A model generated the notes under the pieces. It saw nothing but the letters and a program-made list of their open reading frames with translations. It was not told the origin of the DNA and made no database searches. Shown one piece after another: positions 1-7,590 of a DNA stretch of 11,883 bases (within the stretch, counting starts at the first letter, position 1; each line of letters opens with the position of its first letter). A program made the position numbers and the translations under genes. Source of the DNA: an uncultured Burkholderiales bacterium (GTDB lineage Bacteria; Pseudomonadota; Gammaproteobacteria; Burkholderiales; Burkholderiaceae_E); contig CAIKZV010000226.1 in NCBI GenBank assembly GCA_903831925.1, positions 1 through 11,883 on the forward strand. The letters run 5' to 3'.

Positions 1-1230
1 GAGGCGGGCGCATCCACTGCCAATCCCTTCCAGGTGATCGCCGGCACCTCGGCTGGCGCAATCATTGCTGCAGGCTTGGCCTGTCATGCCGACCGCTACA
101 GCGAAGGCGTGGCAAAGCTGGTCGATCTGTGGTCTGACTTCAGTGCCGATCAGGTCTATCGGGCCGATGCCCTGGGCGTGGCGCAAAGCGGCGCGCGATG
201 GCTGTCGATGTTTACCCTCGGCTGGGCGATCGCCCGCTGGCGACGGGCGCGTCCGCGCTCGCTGCTCGACAACTCACCGCTTCAGGAACTGCTGCACCGG
301 ATGATCGACTTCGATCGACTGCCGGCGATCATGGCCGACGGCCATCTGCACGCCCTGGCGGTCACCGCCTCAAGCTACAGCAGCGGCGACCATGTCACCT
401 TCTATCAGTCCGAATCGACGATCACACCCTGGACCCGCTCGCATCGGCTGTCGGTGCGCACGCAGATCACCATCGATCATCTGCTGGCCTCATCGGCGAT
501 ACCGTTTGCGTTTCCGTCGGTGCGCCTGCCTCTGGAAGGGCAGCAGGAGTGGTTCGGAGACGGTGCGATGCGACAGTCGGCCCCCATCTCGCCAGCCGTG
601 CACATGGGCGCCGAAAAAGTGCTGGTGATCGGCGCCGGGCGCATGCAGGAGCCGGTCAAACGACGGCCGGTGAGCCCGAGCTATCCGAGCCTCGCCCAGA
701 TCGCAGGCCATGCGATGTCGAGCATCTTTCTCGATTCACTGGCGGTCGATGTCGAGCGTCTGGAGCGCATCAACCGCACCCTTTCGCTGCTCGACGACGC
801 GGCGCGCTCGCGCACGACCCTCAAGCCGATCGAGGTGCTGGTGATTTCGCCGAGCCAGCGACTCGATGATCTGGCCGGACCACATCTGTCCTCGCTGCCG
901 ATCGCGGTGCGATCGATGCTGCGAGCGGTCGGTGTCGCAGGCCGGGGCAGGGACACGCGCGGCGCGGCCTTCCTGAGTTATCTGCTCTTCGAATCGGGCT
1001 ATACCCGAGAGCTGATCGCGCTCGGGCAAGCCGACGCGATGGCGCGTCGCGATGAGGTGCTGCGCTTCTTCGGATGGCCGCAGTCGCCGAACCCGTTAGA
1101 ATCCAGACCTTGTCCGGAACAGCCGACATTTGCGCGGCCCTCTCCCACCGATGATCAGCTTTCAGCAACTGATCCTGCGACTGCAGGAGTACTGGGACAA
1201 TCAGGGTTGTGCCCTGCTTCAACCCTATGA
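1..1230 (+). CDS. patatin-like phospholipase, 5' partial
   Basis: A lipid acyl hydrolase of the patatin family, which cleaves acyl chains from phospholipids with a Ser-Asp dyad. The reading frame is open from base 1, so the start and the glycine-rich oxyanion loop lie upstream of the window. The nucleophile elbow GTSAG is visible at residues 15-19 (Ser 17 of the visible protein). The partner Asp 187 lies in a WFGDGA motif at 550-567, at a spacing normal for the family. The patatin-like part appears to end around FFGWP near 1080. The last 50 or so codons have low-complexity composition and read through the intergenic region and 80 bases into glyQ, so they may be a recent extension. The exact lipid substrate and cellular location cannot be read from the visible part. 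The family call is firm; the physiological role is unknown. Confidence 0.85.
   Translation, partial: EAGASTANPFQVIAGTSAGAIIAAGLACHADRYSEGVAKLVDLWSDFSADQVYRADALGVAQSGARWLSMFTLGWAIARWRRARPRSLLDNSPLQELLHRMIDFDRLPAIMADGHLHALAVTASSYSSGDHVTFYQSESTITPWTRSHRLSVRTQITIDHLLASSAIPFAFPSVRLPLEGQQEWFGDGAMRQSAPISPAVHMGAEKVLVIGAGRMQEPVKRRPVSPSYPSLAQIAGHAMSSIFLDSLAVDVERLERINRTLSLLDDAARSRTTLKPIEVLVISPSQRLDDLAGPHLSSLPIAVRSMLRAVGVAGRGRDTRGAAFLSYLLFESGYTRELIALGQADAMARRDEVLRFFGWPQSPNPLESRPCPEQPTFARPSPTDDQLSATDPATAGVLGQSGLCPASTL
1097..1102 (+). promoter_or_regulatory. candidate -10 element upstream of glyQ
   Basis: TAGAAT matches the sigma-70 -10 consensus at five of six bases and would place a start of transcription near 1109, about 40 bases before the glyQ ATG. 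It lies inside the C-terminal codons of the patatin gene. No good -35 hexamer is seen at 16-18 bases upstream, so this is a weak call. Confidence 0.25.
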
Positions 1231-2041
1231 CATGGAAGTCGGCGCCGGCACTTTCCATACCGCCACCTTCCTTCGCGCAATCGGTCCCGAGCCCTGGCGA
1301 GCCGCCTATGTGCAGCCGTCGCGCCGTCCCAAGGACGGGCGCTACGGCGACAACCCGAACCGGCTTCAGCACTACTACCAGTTTCAGGTCGTGCTCAAGC
1401 CCTCGCCGCCCGAGATCCTCGAGCTCTATCTCGGTTCACTGCGGGCACTCGGCGTCGACACCACGCGCAACGACATCCGTTTCGTCGAGGACGACTGGGA
1501 GTCGCCCACACTCGGCGCCTGGGGTCTGGGCTGGGAGGTCTGGCTCAACGGCATGGAAGTGACCCAGTTCACCTATTTCCAGGAAGTCGGCTCGCTCAAG
1601 TGCGTGCCGGTCACCGGCGAAATCACTTATGGCCTCGAACGTCTGGCCATGTATCTGCAGGGCGTCGAAAGCGTCTACGACCTGGTCTGGACCGATGGCG
1701 TGAAATACCGCGATGTCTTTCACCAGAACGAGGTCGAGCAGTCGACCTACAACTTCGAGCACGCCAACGCGCCGATGCTGTTTCGCCACTTCGACGAATA
1801 CGAAGCCGAGGCGCAGCGCCTGATCGCCGCCGAACTCGCCCTGCCCGCCTACGAGATGGTCATGAAGTGCTCGCACTCTTTCAACCTGCTCGATGCGCGT
1901 GGCGCGATTTCGGTGACCGAACGCGCGGCCTATATCGGCCGGGTGCGTGCGCTCGCCCGGGCGGTTGCCAATGCCTACCATGCCTCGCGCGAGCGCCTCG
2001 GATTCCCGATGCTCGCACGCTCGGGCACACCGTCTGCCTGA
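1151..2041 (+). CDS. glyQ: glycyl-tRNA synthetase alpha subunit
   Basis: The catalytic subunit of the bacterial alpha2beta2 glycyl-tRNA synthetase, which activates glycine with ATP and charges tRNA-Gly in the cytoplasm together with GlyS. The 296-residue product is close to the usual length of about 300. Family signatures are unmistakable: the N-terminal segment with EYWDNQGC (residues 13-20), DMEVGAGTFHTATF (27-40), and YVQPSRRPKDGRYGDNPNR (53-71) followed by HYYQFQV. The ATG at 1151 is chosen because the conserved protein begins MISFQQLIL. An in-frame TTG at 1130 would add seven poorly conserved residues. There is no clear Shine-Dalgarno sequence. The start lies inside the end of the upstream patatin frame, and glyS follows after 10 bases, so the two subunits are made from the same message. 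Confidence 0.98.
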   Translation: MISFQQLILRLQEYWDNQGCALLQPYDMEVGAGTFHTATFLRAIGPEPWRAAYVQPSRRPKDGRYGDNPNRLQHYYQFQVVLKPSPPEILELYLGSLRALGVDTTRNDIRFVEDDWESPTLGAWGLGWEVWLNGMEVTQFTYFQEVGSLKCVPVTGEITYGLERLAMYLQGVESVYDLVWTDGVKYRDVFHQNEVEQSTYNFEHANAPMLFRHFDEYEAEAQRLIAAELALPAYEMVMKCSHSFNLLDARGAISVTERAAYIGRVRALARAVANAYHASRERLGFPMLARSGTPSA

Positions 2042-2051
2042 CCGCCACACC

Positions 2052-4166
2052 ATGACCAAGCCTCTGCTCGTCGAACTGCTCACCGAAGAGCTCCCACCCA
2101 AGGCGCTTGCCCGGCTGGGCGACTCGTTTGCCAACACCATCGTCGAAGGACTGCGCCAGCAGGGTCTGGCACCTTCGGACGGCAGCTTCGAAGTCTTTGC
2201 CACCCCCAGGCGCCTGGCCGTCTGCGTGGCGGCTGTGCGCGAGCAGGCCGACGATCGCGCCGTCGAGATCAAGGGCCCGTCGGTTTCCGTCGGCCTCGAC
2301 GCGCAAGGTCAGGCCACGCTGGCGCTCAAGAAGTGGGCCGAAAAGCAGGGCACGCAGGTCGATGCACTCATCCGCGCCTCCGACGGCAAGCAGGAGTGCT
2401 TCTATCTGCGCAGCACCGTCACCGGCGCGGCGCTCACGCAGGCCATCCAGCCTCTGATCGAGCAGGCGATTGCGCGTCTGCCTATCCCGAAACTCATGCA
2501 ATACCAGCTTGCCGACGGCCATACCAGCGTGAGCTTCGTGCGCCCCGCGCATGGCCTGGTGGTCCTGCATGGGCAGTCGGTGCTGCCGGCAGCAGCCCTT
2601 GGCCTGCAATCGGGTGGCATGACTCGCGGGCATCGCTTCCAGGGTGAGTCACAGATCGAATTGTCCGATGCCACCGACTACGAACGACTGCTGGCCGAAC
2701 GCGGCCGGGTGATCGCATCGTTTACCAAGCGGCGCGAGCGCATCGAAACACTGCTGCGCGATCGTGCCCGCGAGCTGGGCGCCTCGCTCGGCGACGAGGG
2801 GCCGGTGGCGCCGCTGCTCGATGAAGTCTGCGCGCTGGTCGAATGGCCGGCGGTCTATGTCGGCCGATTCGAAGACGAGTTTCTGCAGGTGCCCCAGGAG
2901 TGTCTGATCCTGACGATGCGCACCAACCAGAAATACTTTCCGCTCTTCGATCGCAACGGACAGCTCGAAGCGCGCTTTCTGATCGTCTCGAACATGGCGG
3001 TCGATGATCCTTCGCTGATCATCGACGGCAATCAGCGGGTCGTGCGTCCGCGTCTGGCCGATGCCCGGTTTTTCTTCGAGCAGGACAAAAAGCTGCGGCT
3101 GATCGACCGCACCTCGCAACTCGCCTCGGTGGTCTATCACGCCAAGCTCGGCACGCAGGCCCAACGAAGCGACCGCGTGCGCACGCTGGCACGCCTGATC
3201 GCCGATCGCATCGGTGTCGATGCCGATACCGCCGACCGCGTGGCGCTGCTCGCCAAGGCCGATCTGCTGACCGGCATGGTCGGCGAGTTCCCCGAATTGC
3301 AGGGCACGATGGGCCGCCACTATGCGCTGCACGATGGCGAGTCGCCGGCCGTGGCACAAGCCATCGCCGAGCACTACCAGCCGCGCTTTGCCGGCGATGC
3401 CATACCGGCCTCCGAGCTCGGAATGGCGGTGGCGCTTGCCGACAAACTCGAAACACTCGCCGGCATCTGGGGGATTGGCGCGCAGCCCAGCGGCGACCGT
3501 GACCCCTTTGCCCTGCGCCGCCATGCGCTCGGCGTGGTCCGGATGCTGATCGAACGTCCGCTTGCCTCGGGCACGCCGACACCCGCGCTGTCAGCGCTGA
3601 TCGCGGCGGCCTTCGATGCCTTTGCCCAAGTCCCTGCGGTCACGGCAGCGCCGGCGGCACTGCACGACTTCATCACCGATCGCCTGCGCGGCTGGCTGCG
3701 CGAGCGCGGCTACCCGATCGCCGACATCGATGCGGTCCTCGCCATCGACGCCGATCAGCTCGACCGCATCCTGCCCCGGCTCGATGCCATCGCGCAGTTC
3801 AGGGCCCTGCCGCAGGCGGCCAGTCTGGCGGCGGCCAACAAGCGCATCGGCAACATCCTTCGCAAGGCCGATGCCGGTGATGCGCTGGCCGATGTGCGCG
3901 AAGACCTGCTCGCAGAAGATGCCGAGCGCTCGCTCTTCAAGGCAATCGCCAGCGCCACGCCTGCGGTCGAGGCACGGCTCGGTGCGCTCGATTACGCCGG
4001 CGCACTCGGCACGCTCGCCTTGCTGCGAGAGCCGGTCGATGCATTTTTCGATGCGGTCATGGTCAATGCCGAGGAGGCCGGGCTGAGGCGAAATCGACTG
4101 GCACTGCTGGGCGGATTGCACCGGCTCATGAATCGCGTTGCCGATCTCTCGAAGCTCGCGGCCTGA
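2052..4166 (+). CDS. glyS: glycyl-tRNA synthetase beta subunit
   Basis: The tRNA-binding partner of GlyQ; both subunits are needed for glycylation. The 704-residue product is slightly longer than the E. coli protein (689). It begins with the typical MTKPLLVELLTEELPPKAL. Other family blocks are GGMTRGHRF, RTNQKYFPLFD (around residue 290), the HD-like region with LLAKADLLTGMVGEFPELQG (around 400-420), DPFALRRHALGVVRML (around 485-500), and the C-terminal anticodon-binding part ending in VMVNAEEAGLRRNRLALL. The ATG at 2052 is chosen from the conserved N-terminus; the open frame extends 35 codons further upstream into glyQ and that part is not real. The 10-base gap from glyQ implies co-translation. 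No truncation or frameshift is seen. Confidence 0.98.
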   Translation: MTKPLLVELLTEELPPKALARLGDSFANTIVEGLRQQGLAPSDGSFEVFATPRRLAVCVAAVREQADDRAVEIKGPSVSVGLDAQGQATLALKKWAEKQGTQVDALIRASDGKQECFYLRSTVTGAALTQAIQPLIEQAIARLPIPKLMQYQLADGHTSVSFVRPAHGLVVLHGQSVLPAAALGLQSGGMTRGHRFQGESQIELSDATDYERLLAERGRVIASFTKRRERIETLLRDRARELGASLGDEGPVAPLLDEVCALVEWPAVYVGRFEDEFLQVPQECLILTMRTNQKYFPLFDRNGQLEARFLIVSNMAVDDPSLIIDGNQRVVRPRLADARFFFEQDKKLRLIDRTSQLASVVYHAKLGTQAQRSDRVRTLARLIADRIGVDADTADRVALLAKADLLTGMVGEFPELQGTMGRHYALHDGESPAVAQAIAEHYQPRFAGDAIPASELGMAVALADKLETLAGIWGIGAQPSGDRDPFALRRHALGVVRMLIERPLASGTPTPALSALIAAAFDAFAQVPAVTAAPAALHDFITDRLRGWLRERGYPIADIDAVLAIDADQLDRILPRLDAIAQFRALPQAASLAAANKRIGNILRKADAGDALADVREDLLAEDAERSLFKAIASATPAVEARLGALDYAGALGTLALLREPVDAFFDAVMVNAEEAGLRRNRLALLGGLHRLMNRVADLSKLAA

Positions 4167-4218
4167 ACGCGACACCGAGCCCAACACTGAGCACCACCGC
4201 CGGGGACACTGCTAAACC

Positions 4219-4746
4219 GTGAAGCTGATCATCCTCGACCGCGACGGCGTCGTGTCCAGTGACCCGGACGGCCGCACGACGCGCGCCGAAGACTGGGTGT
4301 CGATGCCGGGTGCGGCTGCGGCGATCTCCCGGCTGCATCACCACGGTTATCGCATCGCCGTCCTGGCCGACTGCAGCCCGCTCGACCGCGGCACCTGCGA
4401 CATGGCGGCACTCAACGCGGTGCATTCGCGCATGGTCGAAGACCTCGCCGCTCAGGGTGGCCCGATTGATGTGGTGCTCTTCGTGCCGGGCGCCGACGCG
4501 TCCGATCGCAACGCGAGGGTCGCCGCCACGCTGACCGACGCGCTTGAACGACTCGACGTCTCACCGGGCGCAACCGTACTGGTCACCGATTCACAGCACG
4601 AACTCGATGCGGCCCACACCGCCGGCCTGCGCCCGGTCCTGGTCCTCACCGGTCACGGTCGCCGCACGCTCGATGCCGGGCTGCTTCCGGCCGACACCAT
4701 CGTGCGGGTCGACCTTGCCGCGGTGGCCGCCGAGCTGGCGCCCTGA
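4219..4746 (+). CDS. GmhB-like HAD phosphatase, degenerate active site
   Basis: A 175-residue HAD-superfamily protein in the position and with the N-terminus (MKLIILDRDGV) of D-glycero-D-manno-heptose 1,7-bisphosphate 7-phosphatase (GmhB), which acts in ADP-heptose synthesis for LPS. The GTG at 4219 is the start that gives the conserved N-terminus. Motif I DRDG is intact (Asp 7 and Asp 9). Other expected features are changed. The TNQSG motif is ADCSP (residues 50-54). The zinc loop, normally CPH followed by CxCRKP, reads VPGADASDRNARVAA (89-103), without any of its Cys/His ligands and without the motif III lysine. The GD motif is TD (Asp 124). Only RG (57-58) and the acidic residues of motif IV remain. 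It is clearly descended from GmhB, but heptose phosphatase activity is doubtful. The frame is intact, so it may retain another function. It sits between glyS (52-base gap) and the acyltransferase gene (29-base gap). Confidence 0.8.
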   Translation: MKLIILDRDGVVSSDPDGRTTRAEDWVSMPGAAAAISRLHHHGYRIAVLADCSPLDRGTCDMAALNAVHSRMVEDLAAQGGPIDVVLFVPGADASDRNARVAATLTDALERLDVSPGATVLVTDSQHELDAAHTAGLRPVLVLTGHGRRTLDAGLLPADTIVRVDLAAVAAELAP

Positions 4747-4775
4747 CCGCCCAACGACTGCCAGATACCCAACCC

Positions 4776-5546
4776 ATGCCCCTCATCCGAACCCTTCTTT
4801 TTCTGATCTTCCAGGCGGTCACGGTGGTCCCCTTCGGGATCGGCTGCCTGCTGCTCGCCCCGCTGCCGCTGCACATGCGCTATGCCTTCACCATCCGCTG
4901 GCCCCGGCTGGTGCTCTGGGGTGCGCGGGTGATCCTGGGCATCCGCTGGGAGGTCAAGGGCTGGGAGAACCTGCCCGACGCGCCGGTCGTGCTGCTGTCA
5001 AAGCATCAGTCGACCTGGGAGACGCTGTTCTACGTCGCTTATGCGCCGCGCGAGGTCTGTTTCGTCTTCAAGCGCGAGCTGCTTTTTCTGCCCTTCTTCG
5101 GATGGGGTATCGGGCTGCTCAACATGATCCATATCGATCGGTCGCAGGGTCGCGATGCCTTCGAGTCGGTCGTGGCCCAGGGCCAGCGAAAGCTGGCCGA
5201 AGGCCGCTCGATTGTCATGTTCCCGGAAGGCACCCGCATTCCGGTCGGCAAGCAGGGCCAGTACAAGAGCGGCGGCGCAAGGCTCGCGATCCGCACCGGT
5301 GCGCTCATCGTGCCGATTGCGGTCAATTCCGGGCACTGCTGGCCGAAAAAGCCGATCATCAAGTCACCCGGCCTGATCACGGTTTCCGTGGGCCCACCGA
5401 TCCAGACCGCCGATCGCCGGCCCGATCAGGTCAATGCCGAGGTGATGAACTGGATCGAATCCGAAATGCGGCGCATCGATCCCGACGCTTACCGTGACAC
5501 CCCCGGCAAACCCGCTGCAGGAGCGATGCATGAAGCGACTTCGTGA
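4776..5546 (+). CDS. plsC: 1-acyl-sn-glycerol-3-phosphate acyltransferase (PlsC family)
   Basis: A membrane-associated LPLAT-family enzyme that transfers an acyl chain to lysophosphatidic acid to give phosphatidic acid for phospholipid synthesis. The 256-residue product has a hydrophobic N-terminal segment (about 5-30) that probably anchors it in the inner membrane. The acyltransferase blocks follow in order. Block I is HQSTWE (77-82), with Glu in place of the usual Asp of H-x4-D. Block II is FKREL...PFFGW (98-110). Block III is FPEGTR (149-154). Block IV is VPIAVNSG (179-186). The ATG at 4776 lies 29 bases after the GmhB-like gene and has no obvious Shine-Dalgarno sequence. The 3' end overlaps the next gene by 17 bases. 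Paralogues of the family can act on other lysolipids, so the substrate is inferred from similarity only. Confidence 0.9.
   Translation: MPLIRTLLFLIFQAVTVVPFGIGCLLLAPLPLHMRYAFTIRWPRLVLWGARVILGIRWEVKGWENLPDAPVVLLSKHQSTWETLFYVAYAPREVCFVFKRELLFLPFFGWGIGLLNMIHIDRSQGRDAFESVVAQGQRKLAEGRSIVMFPEGTRIPVGKQGQYKSGGARLAIRTGALIVPIAVNSGHCWPKKPIIKSPGLITVSVGPPIQTADRRPDQVNAEVMNWIESEMRRIDPDAYRDTPGKPAAGAMHEATS
5519..5523 (+). promoter_or_regulatory. Shine-Dalgarno sequence for the YgjP-like gene
   Basis: AGGAG lies six bases before the ATG at 5530 and inside the end of the acyltransferase gene. It is the strongest ribosome-binding site among the + strand genes and decides the start of the downstream gene over the in-frame GTG at 5494. 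Confidence 0.7.
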
Positions 5547-6408
5547 TCTGGCCCGCGCGGCCGGCGATGCGGCCCTGCAATTGACGCTGCCGCTGTTCGA
5601 TCAGATCGCACCGACGCCTGTTCGCGCGCCGGCATCGCGCCCTGTGCCGCCGGCCCCGAATGCAGCCGGCTCACCGGTCGCCCACGCCCCCGGCATCTCG
5701 CGTCGACTGACGCGGTTGGGCGGCCATCCGGTCGAATACGAATTGCGCCGATCACGACGCCGCACGATCGGCTTTTGCGTCGACGACTCGGGTCTGCGCG
5801 TGACCGCCCCGCGCTGGGTCGGCATCGCCGAAATCGATTCGGCCCTGTCGGCCAAGGAGGCCTGGATCCTTCGCAAGCTGGTCGAATGGCGAGAGCATGC
5901 GGGTCGGCGCGAACGCCTGGCGGTACGCTGGGAAGACGGCGGCACAGTCGCCTTTCTTGGTCGCACGCTGACCATGCGGATCGATGCCGGCGCCCGCGGT
6001 GTCTCGGTCGATGACGACACGCTGCGCATCGGGCTGCCGGCTCAGGCCGATGCCGGTCAACTCAAGAATGCGGTCCAGGCCTGGATGCAGACGCAGGCCC
6101 GTGCCGTGTTTCGCGAACGCCTGCCGATCTACAGCGAACGACTGGGCGCCGCGCCCACGCAACTTCGCCTGTCTTCGGCGCGCACCCGCTGGGGCAGTTG
6201 CGCCCCCGACGGGTCGATCAGACTGAACTGGCGGCTGGTGCACTTTCCGATCGAGATCATCGACTATGTTGTGGTCCACGAACTGGCGCACCTCAAGGAA
6301 ATGAATCACGGCCCCGACTTCTGGGCCACCGTCCAGTCGCTGCTGCCCGAGTTCGACATCGCGCGCCAGCAATTGAAGCAATTTCCCGATGACCTCACCC
6401 TGAGCTGA
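5530..6408 (+). CDS. YgjP-like (DUF45) zinc metallopeptidase
   Basis: A predicted zinc-dependent peptidase of the YgjP/DUF45 family, whose substrates I do not know. The 292-residue protein has the zinc motif HELAH (250-254) with a third ligand His 260 in NHGPDFW, and the family signature RTRWGSC (218-224) followed by INW-type residues RLNWRLVHFP. The first 65 or so residues are Pro/Ala-rich (about 27-55) and look unstructured; the fold starts near GGHPVEYELRRS. The start at 5530 is supported by AGGAG six bases upstream and gives a 17-base overlap with the acyltransferase gene, suggesting translational coupling. No signal peptide is evident, so the protein is probably cytoplasmic. The family call is firm; the function is unresolved. 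Confidence 0.88.
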   Translation: MKRLRDLARAAGDAALQLTLPLFDQIAPTPVRAPASRPVPPAPNAAGSPVAHAPGISRRLTRLGGHPVEYELRRSRRRTIGFCVDDSGLRVTAPRWVGIAEIDSALSAKEAWILRKLVEWREHAGRRERLAVRWEDGGTVAFLGRTLTMRIDAGARGVSVDDDTLRIGLPAQADAGQLKNAVQAWMQTQARAVFRERLPIYSERLGAAPTQLRLSSARTRWGSCAPDGSIRLNWRLVHFPIEIIDYVVVHELAHLKEMNHGPDFWATVQSLLPEFDIARQQLKQFPDDLTLS

Positions 6409-6422
6409 AGGCGAAATACACC

Positions 6423-6812
6423 ATGAGAATGCTGCACACCATGTTGAGGGTCGGCGACCTGCAACGCTCGATCGATTTCTACACCACGATGCTGGGCATG
6501 ACGCTGCTGCGCACAACCGACCGGCCCGAGCAGAAATACTCACTCGCCTTCGTCGGTTACGGCAGCAATCCCGAGCATGCCGAAATCGAGCTGACCTACA
6601 ACTATGGCGTCGACCAGTACGAACTCGGCACGGCCTTCGGCCATCTCGCGATCGCAGTCACCGATGCCGCGGCCACCTGCGCCCGGATCAAGGCGGCAGG
6701 CGGCATGGTCACCCGAGAGGCCGGCCCGGTGAAGGGCGGCTCGACCGTCATCGCTTTCGTGCAGGACCCGGACGGCTACAAGATCGAACTCATCGAGCGC
6801 AGCGCTCGCTGA
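6423..6812 (+). CDS. gloA: glyoxalase I (lactoylglutathione lyase)
   Basis: Converts the hemithioacetal of methylglyoxal and glutathione to S-lactoylglutathione, the first step of cytoplasmic methylglyoxal detoxification. The 129-residue protein has the expected length for the short bacterial, nickel-type enzyme. All four metal ligands fall at the same residue numbers as in E. coli GloA: His 5, Glu 56, His 74 and Glu 122. The N-terminus MRMLHTMLRVGDLQRSIDFY is canonical. The gene starts 14 bases after the peptidase gene; GAAGG overlapping that stop codon may serve as a distant ribosome-binding site. The last 23 bases overlap the end of rsmA on the other strand. It is the last gene of the + strand run. 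Confidence 0.97.
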   Translation: MRMLHTMLRVGDLQRSIDFYTTMLGMTLLRTTDRPEQKYSLAFVGYGSNPEHAEIELTYNYGVDQYELGTAFGHLAIAVTDAAATCARIKAAGGMVTREAGPVKGGSTVIAFVQDPDGYKIELIERSAR

Positions 6813-7590
6813 TCGACCACAGCGCATCGGCGATCTGACCCCAGCGCTCGACCGCAATCTCCTCCGGTCGGGCGGTCGGCTCGAGCGCAAGACCCACCTG
6901 CTCGAGATCGAGACCCTGCTCCCGCAACCAGGGTATAAGTGTGCCGCGCAGCATCTTGCGGCGCTGCGCGAACGCGGCTGCCATCAGCCGCTCGAGGGTC
7001 GCAATGTCGCGCGCAAACGCCACCGTGCGGGGCCGAAGTCTGACCACCGACGACATCACCCGCGGCGGCGGATCAAAGGCCTCGGGCGGCACGTCAAAGA
7101 GCTTCTCGACCATGAAGAAGGCCTGCATCATCACGCTGAGTCGCCCGAAATCAGCGATACCGGGTACTGAGACGATGCGGTCGACGACTTCTTTCTGCAG
7201 CATGAAGTGCGCATCGACGATCACCGTTCGATACGACAGCAGGCGGATGAGCAGCGGGCTCGAGATGTTGTAGGGAAGATTGCCGACCAGCCGAAGACGC
7301 CCGTCGCCCGCCAGGGCCGCGAAATCAAACACCAGCGCATCGGCCTCATGTACCGTCAACCTTGCCTGCGGCCAGGTCTTGCGCAGGCGCGCGACCAGAT
7401 CACGGTCGATCTCGACCGCATCGAGATGGCCGATCCGATCGAGCAACTCGACGGTCAGTGCGCCAAGTCCGGGGCCGATCTCGACAAGACGCTCACCTTC
7501 GCGGGGATCGACTGCATCGCCGATACCGGCGAGGATCGATGCGTCGGTCAGGAAGTGCTGACCAAAACGCTTGCGCGGCGCATGCTTCAA
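6790..7590 (-). CDS. rsmA: 16S rRNA (adenine1518/1519-N6)-dimethyltransferase
   Basis: RsmA (KsgA) dimethylates the two adjacent adenines in the 3' terminal hairpin of 16S rRNA with S-adenosylmethionine, late in 30S assembly. The 266-residue protein is close to the usual 270. It shows RKRFGQHFL (6-14), the SAM-binding VEIGPGLGALT (36-46), the acidic end of motif II in VEIDRDL (59-65), and the catalytic NLPYN (104-108). The first usable codon is TTG at 7590-7588, which overlaps the surA stop as TTGA. No in-frame ATG or GTG is available before the conserved region, so translation is probably coupled to surA. The 3' end overlaps gloA by 23 bases on the opposite strand. The usual neighbour pdxA is missing between surA and this gene. 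Confidence 0.96.
   Translation of the reverse strand: MKHAPRKRFGQHFLTDASILAGIGDAVDPREGERLVEIGPGLGALTVELLDRIGHLDAVEIDRDLVARLRKTWPQARLTVHEADALVFDFAALAGDGRLRLVGNLPYNISSPLLIRLLSYRTVIVDAHFMLQKEVVDRIVSVPGIADFGRLSVMMQAFFMVEKLFDVPPEAFDPPPRVMSSVVRLRPRTVAFARDIATLERLMAAAFAQRRKMLRGTLIPWLREQGLDLEQVGLALEPTARPEEIAVERWGQIADALWSISERCAR
6794..6808. repeat. near-perfect palindrome in the gloA/rsmA convergent overlap
   Basis: CGAGCGC-A-GCGCTCG is a 7-base inverted repeat with a one-base centre, so in RNA it would form about a 5-6 bp stem with a short loop on either strand. It lies where the two convergent genes overlap and encodes the ends of both (ERSAR in GloA, SERCAR in RsmA). There is no T-run after it on either strand, so it is not a standard intrinsic terminator. 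It may still weaken read-through between the two operons. Confidence 0.5.

Noticed and set aside
198..869. 223-codon + strand open frame overlapping the patatin gene
   Set aside because: Out-of-frame shadow of the phospholipase, which carries both catalytic motifs in its own frame.
1436..2272. 278-codon - strand open frame across the glyQ/glyS junction
   Set aside because: Antisense shadow; both genes on the other strand are intact and the translated product resembles no family I know.
2649..3524. 291-codon - strand open frame inside glyS
   Set aside because: Antisense shadow of an intact, well conserved synthetase gene.
4167..4218. Possible terminator or promoter between glyS and the GmhB-like gene
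   Set aside because: The 52 bases hold no convincing stem-loop with T-run and no good -35/-10 pair.
5494..5529. GTG start 12 codons upstream for the YgjP-like gene
   Set aside because: No ribosome-binding site there, whereas AGGAG sits six bases before ATG 5530.
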